Counted from the stretch's first letter, positions 38,460 to 47,312 are shown. The stretch: DNA of 64,000 bases from Actinomycetota bacterium (GCA_020161845.1 JAIUNK010000008.1:1-64000), one strand, 5' to 3'. The notes: a model not told the origin generated them from the sequence alone. Translations and numbers: made by a program.

Positions 38460-39149
38460 GTGACCACGGCGCCGCAACCCACCCAGCCCGCCACCCGGCT
38501 CAATGCCGAGGCCGGCGATCACGTCGTCACCGCCGATCCGGCCGCGCTAGCCGCCGGAGCGGCGGCTGTCGAGCGTACCTATCAGGCTTTCCCTTATTAC
38601 CAGCTCCGGTACGGCGAGCGCGGGCGGGCGTTCAGCGCCAGCGACAGCGGCTGGCTGATGACGGTCGCTGACCTGGACGACGCGGCGGCGCTGTCGGAGA
38701 TCCAGTGGCTGACCAGGGTCTTGGCCGCCCGCGGCATGCCGAGCCTGCTCATGGAGGTGCACCTGCGCCACCTGGCCCAGGAACTGGACGCGCTGGTCGC
38801 CGCCGGCCAACCGCAGTGGGGCGACCGGGCCGAGCGGTTCCGCCGGATCGCGGACCAACTCCAGGGCGCTCGCCGGCTGGTGATGCCCGCCGAAGAGGCC
38901 GACGCGCTGGTGTCGGCCTTCGTCGCGGCGGCGCCGGCGCCCGAGGCGGCGCGGCTGCCGCACACCGGGGAGTTGCTGGCCGCCGCGCTCGCCGACGAGC
39001 GGGACGGCGTGCGCCAGGCCGTCCCGAGCGTGCTGAGCTGGCTCGCCGATGCCGAGCGCTTCCCGCCCGCATGGCTGGCCGCGGTGCACGCGCTGGTGGC
39101 CGCAGGGCAAGCCCGGCCGGAGCCGGCCCCCGACGGCCCCGCCCGGTGA
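38460..39149 (+). CDS. conserved hypothetical protein, divergent from CarH-like regulator
   Basis: A 229-residue, Ala-rich, mostly helical, soluble protein with no family I can name. A distinctive stretch near residues 45-65 reads FPYYQLRYGERGRAFSAS followed by DSGWL. The rest is amphipathic helices (EVHLRHLAQELDALV, RFRRIADQLQGARRLV) and a Pro-rich end. The GTG start at 38460 has an AAAGGGGG site. Its position divergent from a single-target-type MerR/B12 regulator makes it a likely member of that regulon. It is followed by glmU after 143 bp. Confidence 0.65.
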   Translation: MTTAPQPTQPATRLNAEAGDHVVTADPAALAAGAAAVERTYQAFPYYQLRYGERGRAFSASDSGWLMTVADLDDAAALSEIQWLTRVLAARGMPSLLMEVHLRHLAQELDALVAAGQPQWGDRAERFRRIADQLQGARRLVMPAEEADALVSAFVAAAPAPEAARLPHTGELLAAALADERDGVRQAVPSVLSWLADAERFPPAWLAAVHALVAAGQARPEPAPDGPAR

Positions 39150-39292
39150 CGCGCGGGCGCCGGTAGCATGTCCTGCGGCCGGTTGTCCGGCCCCGTCGCG
39201 GCAGCGTCGCCCGGCTTCCGACGTCGACCTCGCCTCGCGGCGCCCGGCCGACCCGTCCCACGTGTTTTCGTCGCCGACCCCCGGAGCGCCTC

Positions 39293-40720
39293 GTGACCCG
39301 TCCCGCAGCCGTCATCATCCTCGCCGCGGGCGAGGGCACCCGGATGAAGTCGGCGACGCCCAAGGTGCTGCACGCGATCGGGGGTCGGTCCCTGCTCGGG
39401 CATGCCATCGCGGCGGCTCGCGGCCTGCGCCCCGAGCACCTTGCCGTCGTGGTCCGACACGAGCGGGATCGCGTCGCCGCGCACATCACCGCCATCGCTC
39501 CCGACGCGGTGATCGCCGACCAGGACGACGTCAAGGGCACCGGGCGCGCCTGCGAGTGCGGGCTCGACGCGCTCCCGCCGCTGACCGGAACGGTCCTGGT
39601 CACCTATGGTGACGTGCCGCTCCTGGGCACCGAGACGCTGGCCGACATGGTGGCCGCCCACGAGGCCGGCGGGTGCGCCGCCACGGTCATCACCGCGCAT
39701 GTGCCCGACCCCACCGGTTACGGCCGGATCCTGCGCGACGCGGACGGTGCGGTCGCGGGCATCGTCGAGCAGCGCGACGCCACGCCGCAGCAACGTCGGA
39801 TCACCGAGATCAACTCGGGCATCTACGCCTTCGACGGGGTGGTGCTGCGCGAGGCCCTGGCCGCCGTCGGCACCGACAACGCCCAGGGCGAGAAATACCT
39901 CACCGACGTTCTCGGCATCGCCCGGGCGAAGGGCCTGAGCGTGCGCGCCCACCTGATCGAGGACCTCTGGCAGACGGAGGGGGTCAACGACCGGGTGCAG
40001 CTCGCCAGACTCGGCGCGGAACTGAACCGGCGCGTCGTCGAGGCTCACATGCGGGCCGGCGTGACCGTCGTGGACCCGGCCACGACCTGGATCGACACCG
40101 ACGTCACCATCGGCCCGGACACCGTGCTCCAGCCCAACTGCCAGTTGCTCGGCGCGACCACGGTGGGTGCCAACGCCCAGATCGGACCGGACTGCACGAT
40201 CGAATCCTGCGAGATCGGGGAGGGAGCCACGGTACGCCGCAGCGAGGCTCACCACAGCGTCGTCGGCGCCGGGGCCGCGGTCGGTCCGTTCAGCTATCTG
40301 CGCCCGGGCACCGTGCTCGGCGCGAAGGGCAAGATCGGCGCCTTCGTCGAGACGAAGAACGCCCGGATCGGGGCCGGCGCCAAGGTGCCGCACCTGACCT
40401 ATTGCGGCGACGCCGAGATCGGCGCGGGCGCCAACATCGGAGCGGGCACCATTTTCGCTAACTACGACGGGATCGAGAAGCACCCGACGTACGTCGGTGA
40501 GCACTCCTTCGTCGGCAGCCACACCGTCCTGGTGGCGCCGGTGAGCGTGGCCGATGGGGCGTACGTCGCGGCCGGGTCGACGATCGTCGACCCGGTCCCA
40601 CCCGGCCAGCTCGGGCTCGCCCGCGCGCGGCATGTCAACCTCGACGGATGGGTCGAGCGGCGCCGCGGCGGTACGTCGACCGCGACCGCCGCCCAGGCCG
40701 CCCAGGAGCGCGACCAGTGA
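39293..40720 (+). CDS. glmU: bifunctional UDP-N-acetylglucosamine pyrophosphorylase / glucosamine-1-phosphate acetyltransferase
   Basis: A 475-residue enzyme for the last two steps of UDP-GlcNAc synthesis for peptidoglycan. The N-terminal uridylyltransferase (1-230) has LAAGEGTRMKSATPKVLH and TYGDVPLL. The C-terminal left-handed beta-helix (about 250-450) shows hexapeptide repeats (IGPDTVLQ, IGPDCTI) and the acetyl-transfer segment GAGTIFANYDG. The start is GTG at 39293. prs follows with a GTGA overlap, the usual glmU-prs operon. A TAGCAT -10 at 39164 would leave a leader of about 117 nt containing a 42-codon frame that ends in the glmU start. Confidence 0.96.
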   Translation: MTRPAAVIILAAGEGTRMKSATPKVLHAIGGRSLLGHAIAAARGLRPEHLAVVVRHERDRVAAHITAIAPDAVIADQDDVKGTGRACECGLDALPPLTGTVLVTYGDVPLLGTETLADMVAAHEAGGCAATVITAHVPDPTGYGRILRDADGAVAGIVEQRDATPQQRRITEINSGIYAFDGVVLREALAAVGTDNAQGEKYLTDVLGIARAKGLSVRAHLIEDLWQTEGVNDRVQLARLGAELNRRVVEAHMRAGVTVVDPATTWIDTDVTIGPDTVLQPNCQLLGATTVGANAQIGPDCTIESCEIGEGATVRRSEAHHSVVGAGAAVGPFSYLRPGTVLGAKGKIGAFVETKNARIGAGAKVPHLTYCGDAEIGAGANIGAGTIFANYDGIEKHPTYVGEHSFVGSHTVLVAPVSVADGAYVAAGSTIVDPVPPGQLGLARARHVNLDGWVERRRGGTSTATAAQAAQERDQ

Positions 40721-41697
40721 CCAGCCTCAAGCGCACCACCGAGAAGAACCTGATGATCATGTCGGGGCGGGCCCACCCGGCGCTGGCCGACGAGGTCGCC
40801 ACCTGCCTGGGGATTCATCCGGTGCCGACGACGGCGTACGAATTCGCCAACTCCGAGATCTACGTGCGCTTCGACGAATCGATCCGGGGCAGCGACGCGT
40901 TCCTGATCCAGAGCCACACGGCGCCGATCAACGAATGGATCATGGAGCACCTGATCATGACCGACGCCGCCAAGCGGGCCTCGGCCAAGCGGATCACGGT
41001 GGTGCTGCCGTTCTACGGGTACGCACGGCAGGACAAGAAGCATCGCGGGCGCGAGCCCATCTCGGCCCGGCTGATGGCCGACCTGTTCAAGGCGGCCGGG
41101 GCCGACCGGTTGATCTGCGTGGACCTGCACACGGCCCAGATTCAGGGCTTCTTCGACGGGCCGGTGGACCACCTGCAGGCCCTGCCGATCCTGTCCGACT
41201 ACGTGGCGAACAAATACGGCGACGAGCAACTCGCGGTGGTCTCCCCGGATGCCGGCCGGATCAAGGTGGCCGAGCAGTGGAGCAAGCGACTGGGTGGGGC
41301 GCCGCTGGCGTTCGTGCACAAGACCCGCGACATCAGTCGGCCGAACCACTCCGTGGCCAATCGCCTCGTCGGTGACGTGGCGGGCCGCTGCTGCATCCTC
41401 GTCGACGACATGATCGACTCCGGCGGCACGATCTGCCAGGCGGCCGAGGCGCTGCGGGAGGCGGGCGCCCGTGAGGTCGTCGTCGCCGCGACGCACGCGC
41501 TGTTCTCCGATCCCGCCACCCAGCGCCTGCGCGACTCCTGCATTCGGGAGGTCATCGTCACCAACACGCTGCCGATCGCGCCGGAGAACCACTTCGACAA
41601 GCTCCAGGTGCTCTCGATCGCCCCGCTCATCAGCCAGGCGATCCAGGAGGTGTTCGAGGACGGCTCGGTGACGAGCCTGTTCGACACGCCGGCCTGA
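40717..41697 (+). CDS. prs: ribose-phosphate pyrophosphokinase
   Basis: A 326-residue PRPP synthase that makes the ribose donor for nucleotides, His and Trp. Visible are FANSEIYVRFDESIRG, the flexible ATP loop YGYARQDKKHRGREP, the ribose-phosphate site CCILVDDMIDSGGT, and the metal/His motif VDLHTAQIQGFF. GTG 40717 overlaps the glmU stop (GTGA), so coupled translation is expected; a longer frame from 40648 lies within glmU. A 10-bp tandem array begins at the stop codon and may end the transcript. Confidence 0.96.
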   Translation: MTSLKRTTEKNLMIMSGRAHPALADEVATCLGIHPVPTTAYEFANSEIYVRFDESIRGSDAFLIQSHTAPINEWIMEHLIMTDAAKRASAKRITVVLPFYGYARQDKKHRGREPISARLMADLFKAAGADRLICVDLHTAQIQGFFDGPVDHLQALPILSDYVANKYGDEQLAVVSPDAGRIKVAEQWSKRLGGAPLAFVHKTRDISRPNHSVANRLVGDVAGRCCILVDDMIDSGGTICQAAEALREAGAREVVVAATHALFSDPATQRLRDSCIREVIVTNTLPIAPENHFDKLQVLSIAPLISQAIQEVFEDGSVTSLFDTPA

Positions 41698-41780
41698 GTC
41701 GGCCTGAGTCGGCCTGAGTTGGTCTGAACCGGCCTGAACCGGCCTGAACCGGCCTGAACCGGCCTGAACCGGCATGAGTT
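41691..41780 (+). repeat. 10-bp tandem repeat starting at the prs stop codon
   Basis: Nine units of GGCCTGA(A/G)(C/T)(C/T) type with exact 10-bp period begin at 41691. The TGA of the first unit is the prs stop. Because 10 is not a multiple of 3, TGA recurs in all three frames. Four consecutive units are identical. Confidence 0.9.
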
Positions 41781-41820
41781 CGGGCCGGCCGGGCGCTGCT
41801 GGCGTGCGGGATATCCAGCT

Positions 41821-43554
41821 TCAGGCGGGCGCGTAGCGCGGTGCCGGGCTCACCATGGGCCGGGCCACCCGGGTCGGCCGCGTCTCGCCGATCCAGGCAC
41901 TCGGCCCGGCGGGAGCCCCGTCGGCCGGCAACGCCTCTGGCGCCACGGCTCGCACGCCATCCTCGACGTGCGCCACGCGCGCCTCGGGGGTGCCGCTCAC
42001 GTCGCGCAGCAACCGACCGAGCACTCGACCGAGCATCACGTCGAGCAGGCCGGGATCGCGCAGGTCCAGGCCGTCGGCCTCGGTGTAGCGCCGGACCGCG
42101 GCGCCACCCTCGCGCAGCCGCGCCAGGGCCTGCTCACCGCGGAGAGCCGCGAACCGGGCGGCGTGCCGGGCATCGCCATAGACGTCCACCGCGGCGCCCC
42201 GCGCGGTGGCGGCCTCCAGCAACGGCTGCGGGGTGGCCAGCGCGCGGGTGCGCCCCAGCCGCAGCACGGCCGCATAGGGCAGGTGCGCGACCAGCCAGGG
42301 GTGCAGGCCGGCCGCGGCCCCCGGGTCGCTGCTCCAGTCGTCCTGCGCCACGGAGACCACCCGCACGACCGGCACCCGACCCGCGGTGGCCAGGGCCACC
42401 CAGGCCCCCGCCCCATAACCGGCGATCGCGGGCCGGCGGCCCGTGCGTGCCGCCAGCCATTCCACGGCGCTGACATGCTCCGCCAGGCTGGTGCCGGAAA
42501 TCATGGCCGAGGCGGCGTAGCCCGGCAGGCCCGCCTCACCGGCGCCGGACCGGTCGAAACGCAGCGTGGCGACACCTTCTCGGGCGGCCGCGCGGGCCAG
42601 TCGCACCCAACCGTCGCCACCGGGCCCGCCGCGGTGCTGGTCCTCGTCGCCGATCACCAGCAGCGCGTGTCGGCTCGGCCCGACAGGACTGGTCAGCACC
42701 CCGGGCAGCCCGCCGACCTCGACGTACTCCTCCACGATCGCCTCCCCCACGACCGTCCGGCGCGCGGCCGGTGGGGTCGGCACCGGGGTCGCGCAGCGCG
42801 TCGGCAGCGCCAGCCACTGGGTGACGACCGCCCAGGTGTCCACGGGGATGACGGGATCGGTGGCGGTCACGTCGAGCGCGTCGAGGTCGATGGCGTCCAG
42901 GCGATCGGCGCCGACCCGCAGGGCGTAATCCTCGACGTCCTGTTCCGCGGGCGCCTCCTCGCGGCTGACCAGCAGGATCCGGGTGCCGGCCGCGCTGGCC
43001 GGGCGCGCCGCCGGCAGCCGCAGCCACGGGTCGTGGCCGGCGGCCGGGTCGAGCAGGACGAGGCTGCGATACGGCGTGGCGCCATGGGCATCCGGGCGCG
43101 GCCCGCGCGGGTCACCGAGCGCGAGGGCGGCCAACGTGGCGCCCAGGCCCGCCCCGACCAGAGTGAGGTCGCGTTGACCGAGGGTGTCCTGGCAGTACGC
43201 CGCGAGGGCCGCCACGTCGCCGAGCCGGCGCGCCATCGGCGGCACCGCGCCGTCGTCGTGCAGGGGCGCCGCGGATTCCACGGTGCCGGACCAATCCGGC
43301 CGGACCACGACGCAGTCGTGCCGGGCCAGCCGGTCGGCCAGCGCTCGCAGGCCCGGGCGCAGGGTCGTCTCGGCGCGGCCCGTCGGGGGGAGCAGGATGA
43401 CCGCGCCGCGGCACTGCGGTCCGTACGGCAGATGCACGCTCGCCGCCAGGGCGCCCTGCGGGGTGGGCACCCAGGTGGGGACCACGGTGCCGGGCTGCGG
43501 CGCGACCGCGGGGACCGCCGCCGGGGCCGGGTGGACCGGTGCCGTGACCGTCAT
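41821..43554 (-). CDS. duplicated alpha/beta-hydrolase-like protein lacking nucleophile Ser
   Basis: 577 residues comprising two alpha/beta-hydrolase-type halves (about 20-250 and 275-520) joined by a Pro-rich linker. Strand/loop patterns are typical (GAVILLPPTGRAETTL; HALLVIGDEDQHRGGPG; LRFDRSGAGEAG). In both halves the nucleophile elbow has lost its Ser: the first is VGAGLGA and the second GYGAGAW, in place of GxSxG. The second half resembles hydrolases that accompany exosortase/exopolysaccharide systems. It may be a binding or scaffold protein. The start at 43554 has a GGGGGAGGG site. It is convergent with prs across the tandem array. Confidence 0.7.
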   Translation of the reverse strand: MTVTAPVHPAPAAVPAVAPQPGTVVPTWVPTPQGALAASVHLPYGPQCRGAVILLPPTGRAETTLRPGLRALADRLARHDCVVVRPDWSGTVESAAPLHDDGAVPPMARRLGDVAALAAYCQDTLGQRDLTLVGAGLGATLAALALGDPRGPRPDAHGATPYRSLVLLDPAAGHDPWLRLPAARPASAAGTRILLVSREEAPAEQDVEDYALRVGADRLDAIDLDALDVTATDPVIPVDTWAVVTQWLALPTRCATPVPTPPAARRTVVGEAIVEEYVEVGGLPGVLTSPVGPSRHALLVIGDEDQHRGGPGGDGWVRLARAAAREGVATLRFDRSGAGEAGLPGYAASAMISGTSLAEHVSAVEWLAARTGRRPAIAGYGAGAWVALATAGRVPVVRVVSVAQDDWSSDPGAAAGLHPWLVAHLPYAAVLRLGRTRALATPQPLLEAATARGAAVDVYGDARHAARFAALRGEQALARLREGGAAVRRYTEADGLDLRDPGLLDVMLGRVLGRLLRDVSGTPEARVAHVEDGVRAVAPEALPADGAPAGPSAWIGETRPTRVARPMVSPAPRYAPA

Positions 43555-44039
43555 CGAACCCTCCCCCTGTCCGTGCCTGCCGCGCGGCCGTCCAGCCTGC
43601 GATTTCGGGTATCGCCGCAGGTGAGACTTCCGTTCTGGACGTCCGTCCAGCCGGGCTGCGGGCACGAGTCTATGACATCCGAGCGCGGGTCAGCGTGCGT
43701 CGACCGACGCCGCCGGTCGCCCCGGCGTGGCGGCCTGGGGTCGATGTGCGCGGGGCCCGCCAGCACCCGCGGGGCTCGGCCGCGCGAGCCCGCGGGAACC
43801 GGGTGATCGGGAGCGCCGAGTGCCGCGATTCGGGGCTGCGCCCCCGGCGCGGCTACGATGGCCCCGAAGCCTCGGCGAGGGACGCCGTACGGGCGCGCCA
43901 GCGCACCGGAGTCCGTGATCGACGCGGGCCGGCCGGGATGGTGGACCACAGGTCCGCAGATCCGCCGGACGTCCGCGCGACGTCCCGCGCCGAGGGCACC
44001 GTCAACGGGCCCCCGGGCCCCCGCCGTCAGGAGCAGACC
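43555..44039. other. 485-bp intergenic region upstream of rplY
   Basis: Divergent promoter region between the hydrolase-like gene and rplY. A TACGAT hexamer at 43854-43859 could be the rplY -10, leaving a leader of about 175 nt. A frame from 43695 continues into rplY but shows no protein-like character. No RNA motif is recognised. Confidence 0.4.
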
Positions 44040-44702
44040 ATGGCCGACACCGTGCAGATCACTGCCGAACAGCGCACCGAGTTCGGCAAGGGCGCCGCCC
44101 GCCGGATCCGGCGGGCCCGCAAGATTCCCGCCGTGCTCTACGGGCATGGCAGCGACCCGATCCACCTCACCCTGCCGGGCCACGAGACGATGATGGCGGT
44201 CAAGACCGCCAATGCCGTCCTCGGCCTGCGCATCGACGGCAAGGAGCAGCTCGCCCTCGTCAAGGACGTGCAGCGGGACATGCTCAAGCCCGTCATCGAG
44301 CACATCGATCTCGTGCTCATCCGCCGCGGCGAGAAGGTCGTGGTCGACGTGGCCGTGAGCACCACCGGTCAGGCGGCGCCCGACACGCTGGTCAACATGG
44401 AATCCCAGACGATCCAGGTCCAGGCCGAAGCCACCCACATCCCGACGGGCTTCGAGGTCTCGGTCGAGGGACTGCCGGCCGGAACGCAGATCCTGGCCGC
44501 CCAGATCGAGCTGCCGGACGGGGTCGAACTCGTCACCGAGCCGGAGACCCTCATTGTGAACATCAGCGCGGCCATCTCCGCCGAGGCCCTCGAGGCCGAT
44601 CTCGCCGAGGCCGAGGCCGACGCGGGTGGCGCGGGTGGCGCGGGGGCGACCGCTGAGGCGCCCGCCGGTGACGGTGAGGCGAAGGAGGGCGCCGAAGCCT
44701 GA
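44040..44702 (+). CDS. rplY: 50S ribosomal protein L25 / general stress protein Ctc
   Basis: 220 residues. The N-terminal L25 domain (about 5-95) binds 5S rRNA and has the typical GKGAARRIRRARKIPAVLYG. The C-terminal TL5/CTC beta domain (about 100-185) includes PTGFEVSVEGLPAG. An acidic Ala/Glu/Gly-rich tail closes the protein. Start ATG 44040 after TCAGGAGCAGACC gives the standard MADTVQITAEQR-type N-terminus, and the longer frame is rejected. pth follows 24 bp later, the conserved rplY-pth pair. Confidence 0.95.
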   Translation: MADTVQITAEQRTEFGKGAARRIRRARKIPAVLYGHGSDPIHLTLPGHETMMAVKTANAVLGLRIDGKEQLALVKDVQRDMLKPVIEHIDLVLIRRGEKVVVDVAVSTTGQAAPDTLVNMESQTIQVQAEATHIPTGFEVSVEGLPAGTQILAAQIELPDGVELVTEPETLIVNISAAISAEALEADLAEAEADAGGAGGAGATAEAPAGDGEAKEGAEA

Positions 44703-44714
44703 GGGCAGCGAGGC

Positions 44715-44720
44715 TAGGCT
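44715..44720 (+). promoter_or_regulatory. -10 element (TAGGCT), leaderless pth promoter
   Basis: TAGGCT is separated by exactly 6 nt from the GTG at 44727, which allows pth to be transcribed independently of rplY. Confidence 0.6.
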
Positions 44721-44726
44721 GCCCGG

Positions 44727-45329
44727 GTGCCCCCGGAATCGTCCCTGGTCCTGGACCCGGCGCTGGTCGTCGGGCTGGGCAATCCGGGGGTGGAGTATGC
44801 CCGTCACCGGCACAACGTCGGCGCGATGGTGCTGGACGAACTGGCCCGGCGCTGCGGGGTCACCCTCAACCGGCACAAGGCCCGGGCGCTGGTCGCCGAT
44901 GTCCGCCTCGGCATTCAGCCGGGGGGCGCCCCCGGGCCGCGGGCCGTGCTGGCGCGCCCCACGACGTACATGAACGAGTCCGGCGGTCCGGTGGCGGCGC
45001 TGGCCTCGTTCTATTCGATCGTCCCGGCAGCGGTCGTCGCGGTCCACGACGACCTCGAGCTCGACTTCGGTGCGGTCCGGGTCAAGCGGGGTGGCGGCGA
45101 GGGTGGCCACAATGGGCTGCGGGCGCTGAGCTCGGCGTTGAAGACCCGCGATTATGTGCGGATCCGGGTGGGCATCGGCCGTCCGCCGGGCCGGCAGTCT
45201 CCGGGCGATTTCGTCTTGCGCGAATTCAGTGCGGTCGAGCGCAAGGAGCTGGCCCTGGTCCTGTCCGACGCCGCCGACCTGGTCGAAGAGCTTGTGGTCG
45301 GGGGTTCGCCTGACCCTGCTGCGCGGTGA
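44727..45329 (+). CDS. pth: peptidyl-tRNA hydrolase
   Basis: A 200-residue enzyme that releases peptides from prematurely dropped peptidyl-tRNA. The N-terminal VVGLGNPGVEYARHRHNVG carries the catalytic His, RPTTYMNESG the Asn, and VHDDLELDFG the Asp. GGGEGGHNGLRAL contains the second conserved Asn. Length and IGRPPGRQSPGDFVL are typical. It starts with GTG at 44727 at the predicted transcription start (leaderless). It is downstream of rplY, as in most actinobacteria. Confidence 0.96.
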   Translation: MPPESSLVLDPALVVGLGNPGVEYARHRHNVGAMVLDELARRCGVTLNRHKARALVADVRLGIQPGGAPGPRAVLARPTTYMNESGGPVAALASFYSIVPAAVVAVHDDLELDFGAVRVKRGGGEGGHNGLRALSSALKTRDYVRIRVGIGRPPGRQSPGDFVLREFSAVERKELALVLSDAADLVEELVVGGSPDPAAR

Positions 45330-45645
45330 TCGGGCCGGCCCGGCTGACTTGGCAGGATGCGCGCAGCCCCCTCGAGAGGGCATAGTGGTCGACGCGCCCC
45401 CGGTGTGATGAGCAACCGCACGATCCGAGCCGAGGGTACAGTTGGACCCATGTCCATCATGGACGCACGATCGTTTTGGGGGTTCGTCGCGACGGGGGTC
45501 CGCAACCGGGAGAGGCTTCGGGAAGTCTCTCCCCATCGGCAACGAAGCCGAGGAATATTGCCGCGTAACGCTGCTGGGGATCCCGGCGATTTCGCCGGGG
45601 GTGGCTGCGCGCGGTGCGCGATCGCCCAACTGGGAGGGGTTGGCA
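45330..45645. other. 316-bp leader upstream of sugar transferase
   Basis: No gene is supported. It contains an inverted repeat GGGAGAG..CTCTCCC at about 45508-45533 and a second GC-rich hairpin near 45575-45602, which could fold as a structured 5' leader. It matches no riboswitch family I can recognise. Confidence 0.3.
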
Positions 45646-47205
45646 GTGTCGATTCATGAACGCGATGTTGCGCGGAGGCGCGATCGCGTCAAGCACCGCA
45701 CCGAGCGCAGGGGGTCGCCGGTGGAGCGCCTGGAGGTGCCGGTCAGCAGCAGCGAGTTGTTCGCGCCGAGCCTGGGGGCTTCGGTCGAGCGGACCTCCAC
45801 GCGCAACTGCTGGTCACGTGCCTACCTGCGGCGCATCGTCATGCTCGATGTCATCGTCGGAGTGCTGTGCAGCGTCGCTGCGGCGATGATCCGGTTCAGC
45901 GACGGTTTCATCGAGACGCAGTACTACTGGACCGTGCCGCTCGTCGGTCTGGTCTGGCCGGGCGCGCTGGCGATGGCCAATGCGTTCGAACAGCGCTATC
46001 TCGGGGTTTCCTCCGAGGAATACCGCGCGGTGGGCCGGGCGGTCCTCGGCATGCTGGCGCTGCTGGCCGTCTGGTCGTTCCTGACCACCGCCCAACTCGC
46101 CCGGGTCTATGTGCTCGTGCTCATGCCGCTGCTCTTCGTCGGTGGCCTGGTCACACGTCGCTACATGCGGCACTGGCTGGCCTCCAAGCGCAGTCAAGGT
46201 CAGCTCATGCAGCGCACCGTCGTCGTCGGCCGCGCCGACGCCGCCGCCTCGCTGGTGCGCAGCATCAAGCACGAGCCGCAGCAGGGCCTGCTTCCGGTCG
46301 CGGTCTGCACCTCCGGCATGGACACCGACTGGGATGCCACGTCCTCCATCGAGGGGGTCCCGGTGATGGGTTCGCCACGGGACGCCATCGCGGCAGCCGA
46401 CCTGTACGACGCCGAAGTGGTGGCCGTCGCCTCGCACCCCGACCTGGCCGGGAAGGCGCTCCGGCGGCTCGCCTGGGCCCTGGAAGAGCGGGGTGTCGAA
46501 CTGATCGTGGCGCCGGGCCTGCTCGATGTCGCCGGTCCGCGGATGTCGATCCGGCCCTCGAACAACCTCTCGCTGCTGCACGTCGAGCGTCCCTCGCACG
46601 CGACCCGGTCGGTGTTCCTGAAGGACATCATGGACCGTTCGCTGGCGTTCCTGCTGCTGCTGGCCCTGTCGCCGCTGCTCATCACCGTCGCCTTCCTGAT
46701 CCGGTTCACCGACCCGGGTCCGGTCTTCTTCAAGCAGAAGCGGGTCGGCGTCCGGGGCGAGATCTTCTACATCTACAAGTTCCGCACGATGTGCGTGGAC
46801 GCGGAGAAGCGCCTGGAGGCCCTGCGCGCCAAGAGCGAGGGCAACGGCGTCCTGTTCAAGATGAAGGACGACCCGCGGGTGACCAAGGTCGGCAAGTATC
46901 TGCGGCGCTACTCCATCGATGAGCTGCCGCAGCTGCTCAACGTGCTGTTCGGCGACATGTCGCTGGTCGGCCCGCGGCCGCCGCTGCCCGCGGAGGTCGA
47001 GCAGTACGAGCCCGACGCGCTGCGTCGCCTGCACGTGCGCCCGGGGATGACAGGCCTCTGGCAGGTCTCCGGCCGCAGCGACCTGAGCTGGGAGGAGTCC
47101 CTGCGGCTCGACCTGCGCTATGTGGACAACTGGTCGCCGATCGGGGACCTGCACATCCTGTTCCGCACGTTCCGGGCCGTCACGCACAGCTCCGGCGCCT
47201 ACTGA
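45646..47205 (+). CDS. polyprenyl-phosphate sugar phosphotransferase (exopolysaccharide)
   Basis: A 519-residue membrane enzyme that starts capsule or exopolysaccharide repeat synthesis by moving hexose-1-phosphate from a UDP-sugar to undecaprenyl phosphate. Four N-terminal hydrophobic segments (about 55-165) precede a CoA_binding_3/Rossmann-like region (QRTVVVGRADAAASLV). After a membrane re-entrant helix (AFLLLLALSPLLI) comes the catalytic domain with FKQKRVGVRG, FYIYKFRTM, KYLRRYSIDELPQL and RPGMTGLWQVSGRSDLSW. GTG 45646 has a GGGAGGGG site 6 nt upstream. It stands alone between pth and mfd; other pathway genes are not in this window. Confidence 0.9.
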   Translation: MSIHERDVARRRDRVKHRTERRGSPVERLEVPVSSSELFAPSLGASVERTSTRNCWSRAYLRRIVMLDVIVGVLCSVAAAMIRFSDGFIETQYYWTVPLVGLVWPGALAMANAFEQRYLGVSSEEYRAVGRAVLGMLALLAVWSFLTTAQLARVYVLVLMPLLFVGGLVTRRYMRHWLASKRSQGQLMQRTVVVGRADAAASLVRSIKHEPQQGLLPVAVCTSGMDTDWDATSSIEGVPVMGSPRDAIAAADLYDAEVVAVASHPDLAGKALRRLAWALEERGVELIVAPGLLDVAGPRMSIRPSNNLSLLHVERPSHATRSVFLKDIMDRSLAFLLLLALSPLLITVAFLIRFTDPGPVFFKQKRVGVRGEIFYIYKFRTMCVDAEKRLEALRAKSEGNGVLFKMKDDPRVTKVGKYLRRYSIDELPQLLNVLFGDMSLVGPRPPLPAEVEQYEPDALRRLHVRPGMTGLWQVSGRSDLSWEESLRLDLRYVDNWSPIGDLHILFRTFRAVTHSSGAY

Positions 47206-47232
47206 GCACTCGGGACGGGGACCTCCGCCGCT

Positions 47233-47238
47233 TAGGCT
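47233..47238 (+). promoter_or_regulatory. -10 element (TAGGCT) upstream of mfd leader ORF
   Basis: TAGGCT ends 8 nt before the ATG at 47247, predicting a transcript with a leader of about 2 nt. Confidence 0.5.
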
Positions 47239-47246
47239 GAGCCGGG

Positions 47247-47312
47247 ATGCTGCCGCCCCGGCGTGATCCCGTCCGGTGTCCCGGATGTCGTCCCCGGCGA
47301 GGAGCCCCATGA
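47247..47312 (+). CDS. 21-residue leader peptide overlapping mfd start
   Basis: A mini-ORF beginning MLPPRRDPVRCPGCRPRRGA with a CPGC motif. Its TGA overlaps the mfd ATG (ATGA at 47309-47312). With the -10 at 47233 it would be translated from a (nearly) leaderless mRNA and couple to mfd. An alternative mfd start at 47276 would remove the overlap. The arrangement repeats that at 10473. Confidence 0.45.
   Translation: MLPPRRDPVRCPGCRPRRGAP

Noticed and set aside
45480-45610. Cyclic-dinucleotide riboswitch upstream of the sugar transferase
   Set aside because: Two hairpins are present, but the conserved core sequences of known c-di-GMP or c-di-AMP aptamers are not.
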